A stretch of 64,000 nucleotides of DNA, taken from positions 1,302,001 to 1,366,000 of the forward strand of contig NZ_QGMP01000001.1 of the NCBI RefSeq assembly GCF_003259185.1. The letters run 5' to 3'. Of the stretch, positions 8,978 to 17,978 are shown piece after piece; position 1 is the stretch's first letter; each line of letters starts with the position of its first letter. Made by a program: the position numbers and the translations under genes. The notes below the pieces were generated by a model. The model did no database searches. It was not told the DNA's origin and worked only from the letters and a program-made list of their open reading frames with translations. The DNA is from Isoalcanivorax indicus. GTDB taxonomy: Bacteria > Pseudomonadota > Gammaproteobacteria > Pseudomonadales > Alcanivoracaceae.

Positions 8978-10036
8978 ATGAGATATCTTGTTGCACTTGG
9001 CCTGATGGCCTTTTTTGGTGTGGCGCAGGCGGAGACGGTGTCGGCCGATGATCCGCTTCTGCGCGGGACTATTTATATTGATCTTGCTCGGGCAGGGGAC
9101 CGTGTTGTGGCGGTCGGCGATCGCGGTCATATCATCTTCAGCGATGACGATGGGCGCACCTGGAGGCAGGGTGAAACACCCTCGGGCGTGCTGCTGACGG
9201 CAGTGTGCTTTGCCGATGCACAGCATGGCTGGGCGGTGGGCCACGATGCGGTGGTACTGGGTACCCGTGATGGCGGACAGACCTGGGCCCTGCAGTACAG
9301 CGACGAGCTGGGTGAGGCCGTTGAAGACGTCATCGATGATGAAGAGTATTACGACGATGACGACCTGTACGCCTACTATGATGACGATGATTTCTATGAC
9401 GACGACGTGGGTGGCGGCGCAGTGGATACCTCCGGTGCCCCCCTTCTTGACGTCTGGTGTGACTCTGCGGATCGCGCGATAGCGGTCGGCGGCTACGGCT
9501 ACATGGTGGAAACCACCGACGGGGGTGACACCTGGACGTTGCGGGCCGGTGATCTGCCGGACGACGAGGGCTGGCATCTTTATGCCATCGCCCAGCTGGA
9601 CGGCGAGGCAGATACGCTGTTCATCGCTGGCGAGCGTGGCACTCTGTATCGATCGCGTGATCGTGGTCGTACCTGGCAGCGGCTGGAAAGCCCCTACCAT
9701 GGCACTTTCTTTGGCATTACCAGTTCCGATACCCGCACCCTGCTGGTTCATGGCCTGCAGGGGAACGTCTGGCTCAGTCGGGATCGTGGTGACAGCTGGC
9801 GTCGTGTCGCCAGCGGTGTGCGCACGGGCGTCAACAGTGGCACCGTGCTTGCCGACGGCACCATTGTGCTGGTGGGCAACGCCGGTGCCATCATGACCAG
9901 TCGTGACCAGGGCAGCATGCTGTCACTGCGTTTCCTGCCGGGCCGGCAGACGATTTCCTCGGTGCTCGCCCGCAGAGAGGGTGGAGTGATCACAGCCGGC
10001 GCGGGCGGTGTGCGCGTGCTTGAAGACGTACGATAA
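8978..10036 (+). CDS. Secreted YCF48/BNR-repeat beta-propeller protein
   Basis: About 352 residues with a signal peptide ending AQA at residue 18. At least five Asp-box/BNR repeats are visible (SDDDGRTW, TRDGGQTW, TTDGGDTW, SRDRGRTW, SRDRGDSW), giving a YCF48-like propeller. The name comes from a photosystem II assembly factor, but in non-photosynthetic bacteria such proteins sit next to RND transporters and their role is unknown. Residues ~112-143 are an unusual acidic, Tyr-rich insertion of Asp and Tyr clusters between blades. The ATG at 8978 gives a proper signal peptide; the upstream in-frame codons run through the terminator. The RND gene follows 17 bp later, so it is probably a periplasmic partner of that transporter. 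Confidence 0.85.
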   Translation: MRYLVALGLMAFFGVAQAETVSADDPLLRGTIYIDLARAGDRVVAVGDRGHIIFSDDDGRTWRQGETPSGVLLTAVCFADAQHGWAVGHDAVVLGTRDGGQTWALQYSDELGEAVEDVIDDEEYYDDDDLYAYYDDDDFYDDDVGGGAVDTSGAPLLDVWCDSADRAIAVGGYGYMVETTDGGDTWTLRAGDLPDDEGWHLYAIAQLDGEADTLFIAGERGTLYRSRDRGRTWQRLESPYHGTFFGITSSDTRTLLVHGLQGNVWLSRDRGDSWRRVASGVRTGVNSGTVLADGTIVLVGNAGAIMTSRDQGSMLSLRFLPGRQTISSVLARREGGVITAGAGGVRVLEDVR

Positions 10037-10053
10037 CGGCGGGGATCAGCATA

Positions 10054-12438
10054 ATGACGGGTAATTTTTCATCCGCAATGGCCCGGGGGCTGTTTTCCAT
10101 TCGTCCCCTGGTCCTGTTTGTATTCGCGGCGGTGACCGTGTTTCTGGGCATGCAAGCGCTGAACATCAAGGTGAATACCGATGTTCGCAAGATGGTGCCC
10201 ATCAATCATCCTTACATCCAGAACTTCCTTGAGCATCGTAATGATGTCGAGCTGGGCAATGATGTCCGCGTGATCGTGGCGGATGTCAGCAACGAGGACA
10301 TCTTCAACGAACAATACATGACGGCGCTGCGCGAGATTACCGACGAGGTATTCTCTCTGGATGGCGTGGACCCATCGCGCATCAGTTCCTTGTGGACACC
10401 GGATACGCGCTGGGCGGAAGTGACCGAGGACGGTTTCGAAGGGGGCGAGATCATCCCGCCGACCTATGACGGCTCCGAGGAAAGCCTTGAGCAATTGCGC
10501 ACCAACGTGCTGCGTTCGCGTCACGTCGGTCGCCTGGTCGCTGATGATTTCCGTTCCAGCATTGTGCACGCCAGCCTGCTGGATGCGTTGGCAGCGGATT
10601 CGAACGTGGATATTCCGCAGTTGTCCGCCGCGCTGGACGATATTCGCGAGCGTTATCAGGCGGAGTATCCGGACATCCGTATCCATATCGTCGGCGCCGC
10701 CAAGATGGCCGGTGATGTGATGGCTGCGGCGGCCGAAGTAGCGATGTTCTTCTTCGTTACCATGGCCCTGACCGCGCTGCTGCTGTTGATCGACACACGC
10801 AGCCTGCGTGCCTCGGTGGTGGTGACCGCCTGCTCCTTCCTGGCCGTTATCTGGCAGCTGGGTATCGTGTCGTTGCTGGGCTTCACCATCGACCCGTACT
10901 CGATGCTGGTGCCATTCCTGGTTTTCGCGATTGCGGTGAGTCATGGCGTCCAGGTGGTCAATGCCTTGTCCAACTTTGCTGCTGACGGGCAGGACAAGCT
11001 GTCGTCAGCCATGTCCACCTTTGCCGCCCTGGCAGTGCCCGGCATTGTCGCGCTGGTCAGTGACGGTATCGGCTTCCTGACGCTGTATATCATCGAGATC
11101 GGCGTGATCCGTGAGCTGGCCATTGCTGCCAGTGTCGGTGTGGCGGTGATTATTCTCAGCAATCTGGTGATTGTGCCGATCCTGCTGTCCTACATCGGTG
11201 TGGGCGATCGTGCCATTACCAAGATCCAGGTCAAGCGCGACGGTGCCCATCCGCTGTCGAATTTCTTTACCCGCTTCACCCGCACGCGCTGGGCGGCTGC
11301 CTCCATCCTGCTGGCGGCTGTCGGTTATGCCGGCGGCATGTGGGTGGCGAAGGATATCCAGATCGGTGACCTGGACAAGGGTGCACCGGAACTGTGGCCT
11401 GATCCGTGTGAAACGCGTGATTGTCCCCGGGGCTATGTTCCTGAGCGCCGTTATCAGTACAACCACGATGTGAACATACTGGTCTCCAATTACAGTGTCA
11501 GCGCCGATGTGCTGGTGGTGATCGGCAAGACGCCGCTGGAGGGCTGTAACAGCTATGAGGCCATGCAGCAGATCGACGATCTGAGCTGGGAGCTGCATCA
11601 GTTGCCGGGCGTACAGGACGTGACGAGCATCGCCTCGACGGCGAAGATGATCAGCGCCAATACCAACGAGGGCAACCTGAAATGGGCGACGATCTCGCGT
11701 GATCAGTTTGCGCTCAATAACGCCATGATCTTCATGCCCGATTCGCTCTACAACCTGGATTGCAGCGTGACGCCGGTATACGTGTTCCTGGATGACCACC
11801 GTGCCGAGACACTGGACCGGGTGACGGATCGGGTGGCGCGGTATGCCGAGCAGCACAATGATCCTGACGTGATCGAGTTCAAGCTGGCTTCCGGCAATGC
11901 CGGTGTTGAAGCGGCCACCAACCAGACCATCGCGGAGAGTCAGTACCGCATGCTGGCGCTGGTTTACCTGGTGGTTTCGATACTCTGTCTGATTGCCTTC
12001 CGGTCGATTCGGGCCGTGCTGTGTATCATTATCCCGCTGGGGCTGACGTCGATCCTGTGCCAGGCACTGATGACCTGGATGGGTATCGGTGTGAAGGTGG
12101 CGACGTTGCCGGTGATCGCACTGGGTGTGGGCATCGGGGTCGACTACGGTATCTATATCTATAACCGTCTGTCGCTCTACCTCAAGCAGGGCCTGTCACT
12201 TGAGGAGGCGTACGCCGAAACCCTCAAGACCACGGGCAAGGCGGTTGCCTTTACCGGCCTGGCACTGGCGGTGGGTGTCATCTTCTGGGTGTTCTCGTCC
12301 ATCAAGTTCCAGGCGGATATGGGCATCCTGCTGACCTTCATGTTCCTCTGGAACATGATCGGGGCCCTCTGGCTGTTGCCAGCGCTGGCGCGCTTCCTGC
12401 TCAAGCCTGAGGACAGGAACGTGGGCAAGGCAGGCTGA
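10054..12438 (+). CDS. RND superfamily transporter, MMPL type
   Basis: A 794-residue inner-membrane protein with the two-fold RND layout: a transmembrane helix near residue 25, a periplasmic loop, a helix bundle at ~220-390, a second periplasmic loop with several Cys, and a second bundle at ~630-785 (VIALGVGIGVDYGIYIYN is the conserved region of helix 10). No membrane-fusion protein is nearby, as is usual for MMPL/HpnN-type exporters that move lipids or hydrophobic molecules. The neighbouring DUF1329 (LolA-like) and DUF1302 (barrel) genes suggest a trans-envelope lipid pathway. Direction and cargo are unknown. A terminator lies about 55 bp downstream. Confidence 0.9.
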   Translation: MTGNFSSAMARGLFSIRPLVLFVFAAVTVFLGMQALNIKVNTDVRKMVPINHPYIQNFLEHRNDVELGNDVRVIVADVSNEDIFNEQYMTALREITDEVFSLDGVDPSRISSLWTPDTRWAEVTEDGFEGGEIIPPTYDGSEESLEQLRTNVLRSRHVGRLVADDFRSSIVHASLLDALAADSNVDIPQLSAALDDIRERYQAEYPDIRIHIVGAAKMAGDVMAAAAEVAMFFFVTMALTALLLLIDTRSLRASVVVTACSFLAVIWQLGIVSLLGFTIDPYSMLVPFLVFAIAVSHGVQVVNALSNFAADGQDKLSSAMSTFAALAVPGIVALVSDGIGFLTLYIIEIGVIRELAIAASVGVAVIILSNLVIVPILLSYIGVGDRAITKIQVKRDGAHPLSNFFTRFTRTRWAAASILLAAVGYAGGMWVAKDIQIGDLDKGAPELWPDPCETRDCPRGYVPERRYQYNHDVNILVSNYSVSADVLVVIGKTPLEGCNSYEAMQQIDDLSWELHQLPGVQDVTSIASTAKMISANTNEGNLKWATISRDQFALNNAMIFMPDSLYNLDCSVTPVYVFLDDHRAETLDRVTDRVARYAEQHNDPDVIEFKLASGNAGVEAATNQTIAESQYRMLALVYLVVSILCLIAFRSIRAVLCIIIPLGLTSILCQALMTWMGIGVKVATLPVIALGVGIGVDYGIYIYNRLSLYLKQGLSLEEAYAETLKTTGKAVAFTGLALAVGVIFWVFSSIKFQADMGILLTFMFLWNMIGALWLLPALARFLLKPEDRNVGKAG

Positions 12439-12493
12439 CACCTGTGTGACCAACGAGTCGCGCCCGTCAGGGCGCGGCGACGTGGATATCAGA

Positions 12494-12522
12494 AAGCCGA
12501 CCCTTCCGGGTCGGCTTTTTTT
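12494..12522 (+). terminator. Intrinsic terminator after the RND gene
   Basis: A 10-bp perfect stem (12494-12503 with 12508-12517), loop TTCC and a long T run through 12522. It ends the YCF48-RND unit and separates it from the second DUF1302-DUF1329 pair. Confidence 0.92.
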
Positions 12523-12864
12523 ATTCGTTGACATCGCCCGATGTCATCCAGCGTCCCGCATGTATCTGCATCTGTAGCGCATGTAACGAATTGAATCCCG
12601 CCTTCTTTCCGGTGCGGCGCAGGAAACCGCATTTTCACCGACTTGTTCGCCGCATCTTCCTGAAAAACACCGCTTTTTCGCACAAACAAAAGACAACAAA
12701 ACGTCACTCTTCGCTGTGGTTCGGCGCATCACTTTGCTTTTGAATTGGCGGTGTGAGGTCCCTTGTTGCGGCAAAGAGTCAAGGTAAAGAATCACAAAAG
12801 CCGAAGCAGGCAGGGCCGATAACAACAAGCGTAAAACGCTACAACGTTGACGGAGGCTTGCATC
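12523..12864. other. Intergenic region upstream of the second DUF1302 gene
   Basis: About 340 bp with no convincing gene; short open frames here lack ribosome-binding sites and family features. Composition is more AT-rich than the flanking genes from about 12650 to 12840, so the promoter is probably here. Near its end ATAACAA (12819-12825) precedes a small inverted repeat (12828-12832 with 12836-12840), echoing the leader of the first DUF1302 gene. Confidence 0.5.
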
Positions 12865-14958
12865 ATGGCATGTCCGGTTTTCAAACCAACTCGGCTGGCT
12901 GCCGCTGTGGCATTGCTGTCATTTGGCCTGGCCCCAATACAGTCCGCGCAGGGGTTCGAGTTTGATTTTCAGAATCCTGACTGGAGTGGCAGCCTGAATA
13001 CCACGCTGTCGGTGGGTGCCCTCTGGCGGACGCAAAGCGGCAATCGCGAGTTGTTGGCCAACGAGGAAGTGCTGCTGATGGCCGAGCGCGGTTACAGCAC
13101 CCAGCTGAACAAGAACGACGCCAACAACAACTTTGACACGGGGCTGGCGTCGCTGGTGGGCAAGATCACGCCCGAGCTTTCGCTCAGTTATCGTGATTAC
13201 GGTGTCTTCGTGCGGGGCACCAGTTTCTACGATACGGTCATCATGGACCGTGGTCACGATGGCGGCACGCTGATCGCTTCTGCGCCCTTCGAGGTCAATG
13301 GTATCAACCGTTATGCCATTCAGTCGGACTATGCCAATAACGGCGCAGGCAGTCGCTTCACGCGTGAGGCGCGTTCTGATGCGGGTCGCCGGACCCGGTT
13401 GCTTGATGCTTATGCGTTCGGCAACTTCGATCTGTTTGACCGCCCATTGCAGATTCGTGCAGGCCGCCAGGTCATCAACTGGGGCGAGGCACTGTTTATT
13501 CAGAACGGCATCAATACGGCGAACTACATTGAGCTGGCCACACTTCGGCTGCCTGGTGCCGAGATCAAGGAGGCCCTGTTGCCGCTGGCCTCGGTATTCG
13601 CCTCATACGGTGTGACCCTGAACCTGACCGCCGAAGCTTTCTATCAGTTCGAGTGGAAAAACACGGAAGATGCGCCGGTGGGCACATTCTTCTCCACGCA
13701 TGATGCGTTCCCGGGCCGCGGCGCCAACAATGTTGTGGTCGATGGTCGTCTGGTGGGTCGAGTGGTGGAAGAACAGCTCGCAGAGCTGGTGCCGCTGCCG
13801 TTACCTGGCGTTTTGCCGACGGGTTCGGACATCGCGGATGGCTTTGCCAACTATACCAATGCGACCTACGGCCCCTCCGGACCCGTCTACCAGTACGAGC
13901 AGACCCAGGTGACGGTCAATCGCGGTGCGGATCAGCAGGCCAGTGACGATGGCCAGTTCGGCCTGGCGTTTCGCTATTTCGCTGACCAGCTGGGGGGGAC
14001 GGAGTTCGGTTTCTACTACACCCGTACCCATACCAAATTGCCGGTGGTCGGTGCGCGCTTCAATCGCATCAATCAGGACGGCAATCTCGCCAACACGCTG
14101 CTTAACCCGCAGGGCGCTGCACGGGATGTCGCCGAAACCATCGACAACACCGAATACGCCATGGTCTATCTGGACGACATCGACATGTTCGGTATCAGCT
14201 TCAGTTCCAATATTGGCACCATGGCGTTGTCCGGTGAGCTGGCCTATCGGCCCAAACAGCCGATCATCAATGAGGTTGGTGATAACCTGATCCAGAATCT
14301 GGCGGTGGTCGCCGCTCAGGCCGGTTTGCAGGGAACGACGCCGGTGGTGGGCGATCTGACCAATCACTGTGTGCGCGAGAGCATCGGCGGCAGCTGCCTG
14401 GATGCCGGCACGGAAGTCGTGGAAGGGCAGTTCTACTATGCCTACGACGAAGTGGAGACATTTAATGCCTCGCTGGTGAACATCTTCAACTTCGGGCCGC
14501 GCCTTGGCACGGATGACCTGCTGATGCTGGTGGAGTTGGGTGCCGAGTATATCAGCGGCCTGGACAACCGGGCAGCGGATGGCAGCCCTCTGCACTACAA
14601 CTCGACGGCGGCCATCTCGTTGGCCGAGTCGCAGATCCGGACGCCCGATGATCCCTTCAAGACCTACCTGGATGACTTTTCCTGGGGCTATCGTGCCGCT
14701 GTGCGGGCCACCTATAACGACATTTTTGCCGGTGTGACCATGCAGCCAGTGCTGTTCTTTGCCCATGACGTCCAGGGGAACTCGCCACTTGGTGGAAATT
14801 TCATGGAGAATCGCCGCGCCGGTACCGTGGCACTGAACTTTATCTACCGGTCCAACTTCGAAGTAGGACTATCCGGCACGGCCTTCTGGGGCGCCGGTTA
14901 CAGCAACAAATTGCGTGATCGCAATAACGCCTCCCTGACGGCCAAGTACTCATTCTGA
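12865..14958 (+). CDS. DUF1302 outer-membrane beta-barrel protein, copy 2
   Basis: A 697-residue paralogue of the protein at 5361-7451. The N-terminal signal peptide ends near AQG. It shares NTTLSVGALWRTQS, QLNKNDANNNFDTGLAS and GRQVINWGEALFIQNGIN, and the same C-terminal block ending in Phe (LTAKYSF*). The best start is the ATG at 12865, with CGGAGG at 12851-12856; an upstream TTG is less likely. Differences concentrate in the segment around residues 290-330, which probably correspond to loops. The paired DUF1329 gene follows after 31 bp. Probable role: outer-membrane channel or binding protein for a hydrophobic compound (inference). Confidence 0.9.
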   Translation: MACPVFKPTRLAAAVALLSFGLAPIQSAQGFEFDFQNPDWSGSLNTTLSVGALWRTQSGNRELLANEEVLLMAERGYSTQLNKNDANNNFDTGLASLVGKITPELSLSYRDYGVFVRGTSFYDTVIMDRGHDGGTLIASAPFEVNGINRYAIQSDYANNGAGSRFTREARSDAGRRTRLLDAYAFGNFDLFDRPLQIRAGRQVINWGEALFIQNGINTANYIELATLRLPGAEIKEALLPLASVFASYGVTLNLTAEAFYQFEWKNTEDAPVGTFFSTHDAFPGRGANNVVVDGRLVGRVVEEQLAELVPLPLPGVLPTGSDIADGFANYTNATYGPSGPVYQYEQTQVTVNRGADQQASDDGQFGLAFRYFADQLGGTEFGFYYTRTHTKLPVVGARFNRINQDGNLANTLLNPQGAARDVAETIDNTEYAMVYLDDIDMFGISFSSNIGTMALSGELAYRPKQPIINEVGDNLIQNLAVVAAQAGLQGTTPVVGDLTNHCVRESIGGSCLDAGTEVVEGQFYYAYDEVETFNASLVNIFNFGPRLGTDDLLMLVELGAEYISGLDNRAADGSPLHYNSTAAISLAESQIRTPDDPFKTYLDDFSWGYRAAVRATYNDIFAGVTMQPVLFFAHDVQGNSPLGGNFMENRRAGTVALNFIYRSNFEVGLSGTAFWGAGYSNKLRDRNNASLTAKYSF

Positions 14959-14989
14959 GCGTCAGGGTAACAAGAAACGGAGAGCGACA

Positions 14990-16393
14990 ATGCTTAACAA
15001 GACGATGATGATGGGTGGCGCACTGGCATTCGCCCTGTCCCTGGCGGGACAGGCGCAGGCGGCGGTGTCGTCACAGGAAGCGGCAAAACTGGGCGATTCC
15101 CTCACGCCCTTTGGCGCCGTAAAGGCCGGTAACGGCGGTGAAGCAGGCTCGCCCCTGACGATTCCCGAGTGGACCGGTTTCCCTGATTCCCTGAAACCCT
15201 CTTCCTATACGCGCGCGGGTCAGCATCATCCCGATCCCTTTCCCGGGGATAAGATACTGTTGACCATCGATCAGAACAATGTCTCCGACTATGCAGACCG
15301 CGTGCCGTTGGGTGTGAAGGGACTGCTCGAGACCTATCCGGATACCTTCCGGCTCAATGTGTACCAGAGTCGCCGGACCACCTCGGCACCGCAGTGGGTG
15401 TATAACAACACCAAATCCAACGCCAGCTCCGCGCAGCTCGGCAACAGCGGTGTTTCCGGTGCCTTCGGCGGTATTCCGTTCCCGATCCTGCACGGCAGTA
15501 ACGAAGAAAAAGCACGTCAGGCCATCTGGAACCATATTCTGCGCTGGCGTGGCCAGTACGTCGTGCGCCGTGCTTCAGAAGTAGCCGTGCAGCGTAATGG
15601 CCGCTACACGCTGGTGACATCGCAACAGGAAGTGTATTTCCGTTACTACAACCCGGAACTGTCCGAAGCCCAGCTGGATAATGTCATCTTCTACTTTATC
15701 TCCGAGACGCTGGCGCCGGCACGTCTGGCCGGTGGCGCAACGCTGGTGCATGAATACCTCGACCAGGAGAAGCAGGCTCGCCAGGCCTGGGGCTATAACG
15801 AAGGGACCCGCCGTGTGCAGCGTTCGCCCAATGTGGCTTACGATCAGCCGATTTCTGCGGCCGATGGTCTGCGTACCGCCGATGATACAGACATGTACAA
15901 CGGCGCGATGGATCGTTACGACTGGCGTCTGGTGCATGACCAGCCGGTAGAGATGTTCATTCCCTATAACAACTATCGTCTGGACAGCCCGGATCTCAAG
16001 TACGAAGACATCCTGATGCCTGGCCATATCAATCCGGACCACGTGCGTTGGGAGAATCATCGTGTCTGGGTTGTCGAAGCGACCCTGAAACCGGGCCAGC
16101 GCCATATCTACGAGCGCCGCACCTTCTACATCGACGCGGACTCCTGGCAGATTGCCGTGATTGATCAGTATGACCGTCGTGATGAGTTGTGGCGGGTCAG
16201 CATCGCGCACATCAAGAACTTCTATGAAGTGCCGACCCAGTGGACCGCCATGGACGTGTTCCACGACCTGCGTTCGCGCCGCTACCATGTGCAGCAGTTG
16301 ACCAACGAGGCCTCGAACAACCTGATCTTTGATCGTGCCTACCCGGGTGACTCGCACTTCAGCCCGGCCGGTCTGCGCCGTCGCGGTAACTGA
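14990..16393 (+). CDS. DUF1329 periplasmic protein (LolA-like), copy 2
   Basis: 467 residues, the same length as copy 1 and alignable over the whole length (shared YQSRRTTSAPQWVYNNTKSN, YDRRDELWRVSIAHIKNFYE). The signal peptide ends QAQA near residue 24. The ribosome-binding region ACGGAGAGCGACA is nearly the same as that of copy 1 (ACGGAGAGTGACA), showing that the intergenic spacer was duplicated with the genes. It probably acts in the periplasm with the copy-2 barrel, and shares or competes for the single RND transporter between the two pairs. Confidence 0.9.
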   Translation: MLNKTMMMGGALAFALSLAGQAQAAVSSQEAAKLGDSLTPFGAVKAGNGGEAGSPLTIPEWTGFPDSLKPSSYTRAGQHHPDPFPGDKILLTIDQNNVSDYADRVPLGVKGLLETYPDTFRLNVYQSRRTTSAPQWVYNNTKSNASSAQLGNSGVSGAFGGIPFPILHGSNEEKARQAIWNHILRWRGQYVVRRASEVAVQRNGRYTLVTSQQEVYFRYYNPELSEAQLDNVIFYFISETLAPARLAGGATLVHEYLDQEKQARQAWGYNEGTRRVQRSPNVAYDQPISAADGLRTADDTDMYNGAMDRYDWRLVHDQPVEMFIPYNNYRLDSPDLKYEDILMPGHINPDHVRWENHRVWVVEATLKPGQRHIYERRTFYIDADSWQIAVIDQYDRRDELWRVSIAHIKNFYEVPTQWTAMDVFHDLRSRRYHVQQLTNEASNNLIFDRAYPGDSHFSPAGLRRRGN

Positions 16394-16418
16394 TATCGCA
16401 CCGTGCCTTCGGGCACGC

Positions 16419-16447
16419 TGGCTGGCGCCCTCCGGGGCGCCTATAAT
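16419..16447 (+). promoter_or_regulatory. Probable pyrD promoter
   Basis: A perfect -10 box TATAAT (16442-16447) with a weak -35 (TGGCTG, 16419-16424) at 17-bp spacing. It is the only good promoter between the second DUF1329 gene and pyrD, and places transcription start around 16453-16455, inside the following hairpin. Confidence 0.6.
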
Positions 16448-16450
16448 GCG

Positions 16451-16478
16451 CCGGGTCATTCTGACCCGGTGTTTTTTT
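16451..16478 (+). terminator. Hairpin and T7 run between DUF1329 copy 2 and pyrD
   Basis: An 8-bp perfect stem (16451-16458 with 16462-16469), loop TTC, then TG and seven T immediately before the pyrD ATG. Read from upstream it is an intrinsic terminator for the DUF1302-DUF1329 unit. Because it begins just after the TATAAT box it is also at the very 5' end of the pyrD transcript, where it could act on start-site choice or translation. Confidence 0.65.
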
Positions 16479-17498
16479 ATGCTTTACGAGCTCGCCCGTC
16501 CGCTTCTGTTCTCCCTGTCCGGGGAGCGCGCCCATGATATGACGCTTGCGGCCCTGCGCCGTGGACTGGGGCATCTGTACCCCACGCGCGTGCCCGCACG
16601 ACCGACGCGGGTGATGGGGCTGGATTTCGCCAACCCGGTGGGTCTGGCCGCAGGTCTGGACAAGAATGGCGACTGTATCGACGGACTGGCCAGCCTCGGT
16701 TTCGGCTTTATCGAAGTGGGCACCGTGACCCCCAAGGGGCAACCGGGCAATCCGAAGCCGCGCATGTTCCGGTTACCGCAGGCCGATGCGCTGATCAACC
16801 GCATGGGCTTCAACAACCACGGCCTGGACTACTTCATGGCGGCGGTGCGCAAGCGCCGCTTCGACGGCATCCTCGGCATCAATATCGGCAAGAACGTCTT
16901 CACCCCGGTGGAGCAGGCGGTGGACGACTACCTGCTGTGCCTGGACCGGGTGCACGAGCAGGCCTCTTATGTGGTCGTCAATGTGTCTTCGCCCAATACC
17001 CCGGGGTTGCGCAGCCTGCAGCACGGTGATGCCCTGGCTCGCCTGCTGGAGACCCTGCGTGAGCGCCAGACGGCGCTGGATCAGCGTGCCGGTCGCCGTG
17101 TGCCGCTGGTCATCAAGATCGCCCCCGACAATGACGCTGAGAGCCTGGCCGCCATGGCCGAGGCGTTTGTCGCCCACGGCATGGATGGTGTGACGGTGGG
17201 TAACACCACGGTCACCCGGCCCGGCGTGGCGCACCTGCCTCACGGTGACGAGCAGGGCGGCCTCAGTGGCGCGCCTCTGAAGCCGCTGTCTGACATGGCG
17301 CTGTCGCATATGGCAGACGCCCTGAATGGCCGCATTCCGGTGATTGGCGTGGGCGGCATCCTCAGTGCGGCGGACGCGCTGGACAAGCAGCGCCTGGGCG
17401 CAGATCTGGTACAGGTGTACACCGGGCTGATCTACCGTGGCCCGGGGCTGGTGGGCGACATAGTGCGGGCCTGGCCAAAGGATCAGCGGCCTGAATAA
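16479..17498 (+). CDS. pyrD: Dihydroorotate dehydrogenase (quinone), class 2
   Basis: Oxidises dihydroorotate to orotate in pyrimidine synthesis, passing electrons to the quinone pool at the inner membrane. 339 residues, the class 2 length. The N-terminal amphipathic helices (MLYELARPLLFSL) dock on the membrane. FMN-site and catalytic-Ser motif NVSSPNTPGLRSLQ is present, as are GVGGI and the phosphate-binding C-terminal region (VQVYTGLIYRGPGL). The ATG at 16479 directly follows a T7 tract and has no clear Shine-Dalgarno, so translation may depend on the short leader. It converges on rmf. Confidence 0.97.
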   Translation: MLYELARPLLFSLSGERAHDMTLAALRRGLGHLYPTRVPARPTRVMGLDFANPVGLAAGLDKNGDCIDGLASLGFGFIEVGTVTPKGQPGNPKPRMFRLPQADALINRMGFNNHGLDYFMAAVRKRRFDGILGINIGKNVFTPVEQAVDDYLLCLDRVHEQASYVVVNVSSPNTPGLRSLQHGDALARLLETLRERQTALDQRAGRRVPLVIKIAPDNDAESLAAMAEAFVAHGMDGVTVGNTTVTRPGVAHLPHGDEQGGLSGAPLKPLSDMALSHMADALNGRIPVIGVGGILSAADALDKQRLGADLVQVYTGLIYRGPGLVGDIVRAWPKDQRPE

Positions 17499-17574
17499 GG
17501 AAAGGGCCCTGGAGGGGCCCTGAGTAGCGCTTGCGCGCGTTGGTGAAGGGGTGCTGTATGTCTGTGCTGAGTAG

Positions 17575-17781
17575 TCAGCCGATATTCTTCAGATTCTGTA
17601 CACTGGCGACGCCGGTGAAGCCGTGGATGTGGTCGGTCCGGCCTTCGCGCCAGCCGTTGATCCAGCTTGAGCGGGGACTCAGGGCGTCAAACGGGCAGAG
17701 GTCCTGGGATTTGCCATTCAGGCCTGCGTTATAGCCCTTGGAGTAAGCACGGCTGAAGCGGTCACGTTTCTGTCTTTTCAT
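17575..17781 (-). CDS. rmf: Ribosome modulation factor
   Basis: A 68-residue basic protein beginning MKRQKRDR, with the family core GYNAGLNGKSQDLCPF and SWINGWREGR. RMF dimerises 70S ribosomes into inactive 100S particles in stationary phase. The extra C-terminal residues compared with the 55-residue E. coli protein are, from memory, also present in the Pseudomonas form. The ATG at 17781 is chosen by homology; an upstream in-frame extension is not conserved. It is transcribed alone, convergent with pyrD and divergent from rlmKL. Confidence 0.95.
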   Translation of the reverse strand: MKRQKRDRFSRAYSKGYNAGLNGKSQDLCPFDALSPRSSWINGWREGRTDHIHGFTGVASVQNLKNIG

Positions 17782-17978
17782 CGACTGTACCTCATACGTT
17801 TTGGACGTTTGCGTTGTACACGTTTCTGGCGAGTCAGTTGAAGCGCGGGGCACCACATCACGGCACCGCGTGAATTTCAGTATGGATAACACACCGGGGT
17901 GGGTCTAATACCCATTGGCAATAGCCACCAGCGTTGTTAGACATAGGCCTTATAAGTGATGTACACCGAGACGCTGTT

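Noticed and set aside
12528-12828. Small open frames on both strands in the gap before the second DUF1302 gene
   Set aside because: No ribosome-binding site, no recognisable protein features and overlap with the probable promoter region.
17503-17521. GC hairpin between pyrD and rmf as an intrinsic terminator
   Set aside because: A 7-bp stem is present but there is no T run on either side; too weak to list as a feature.
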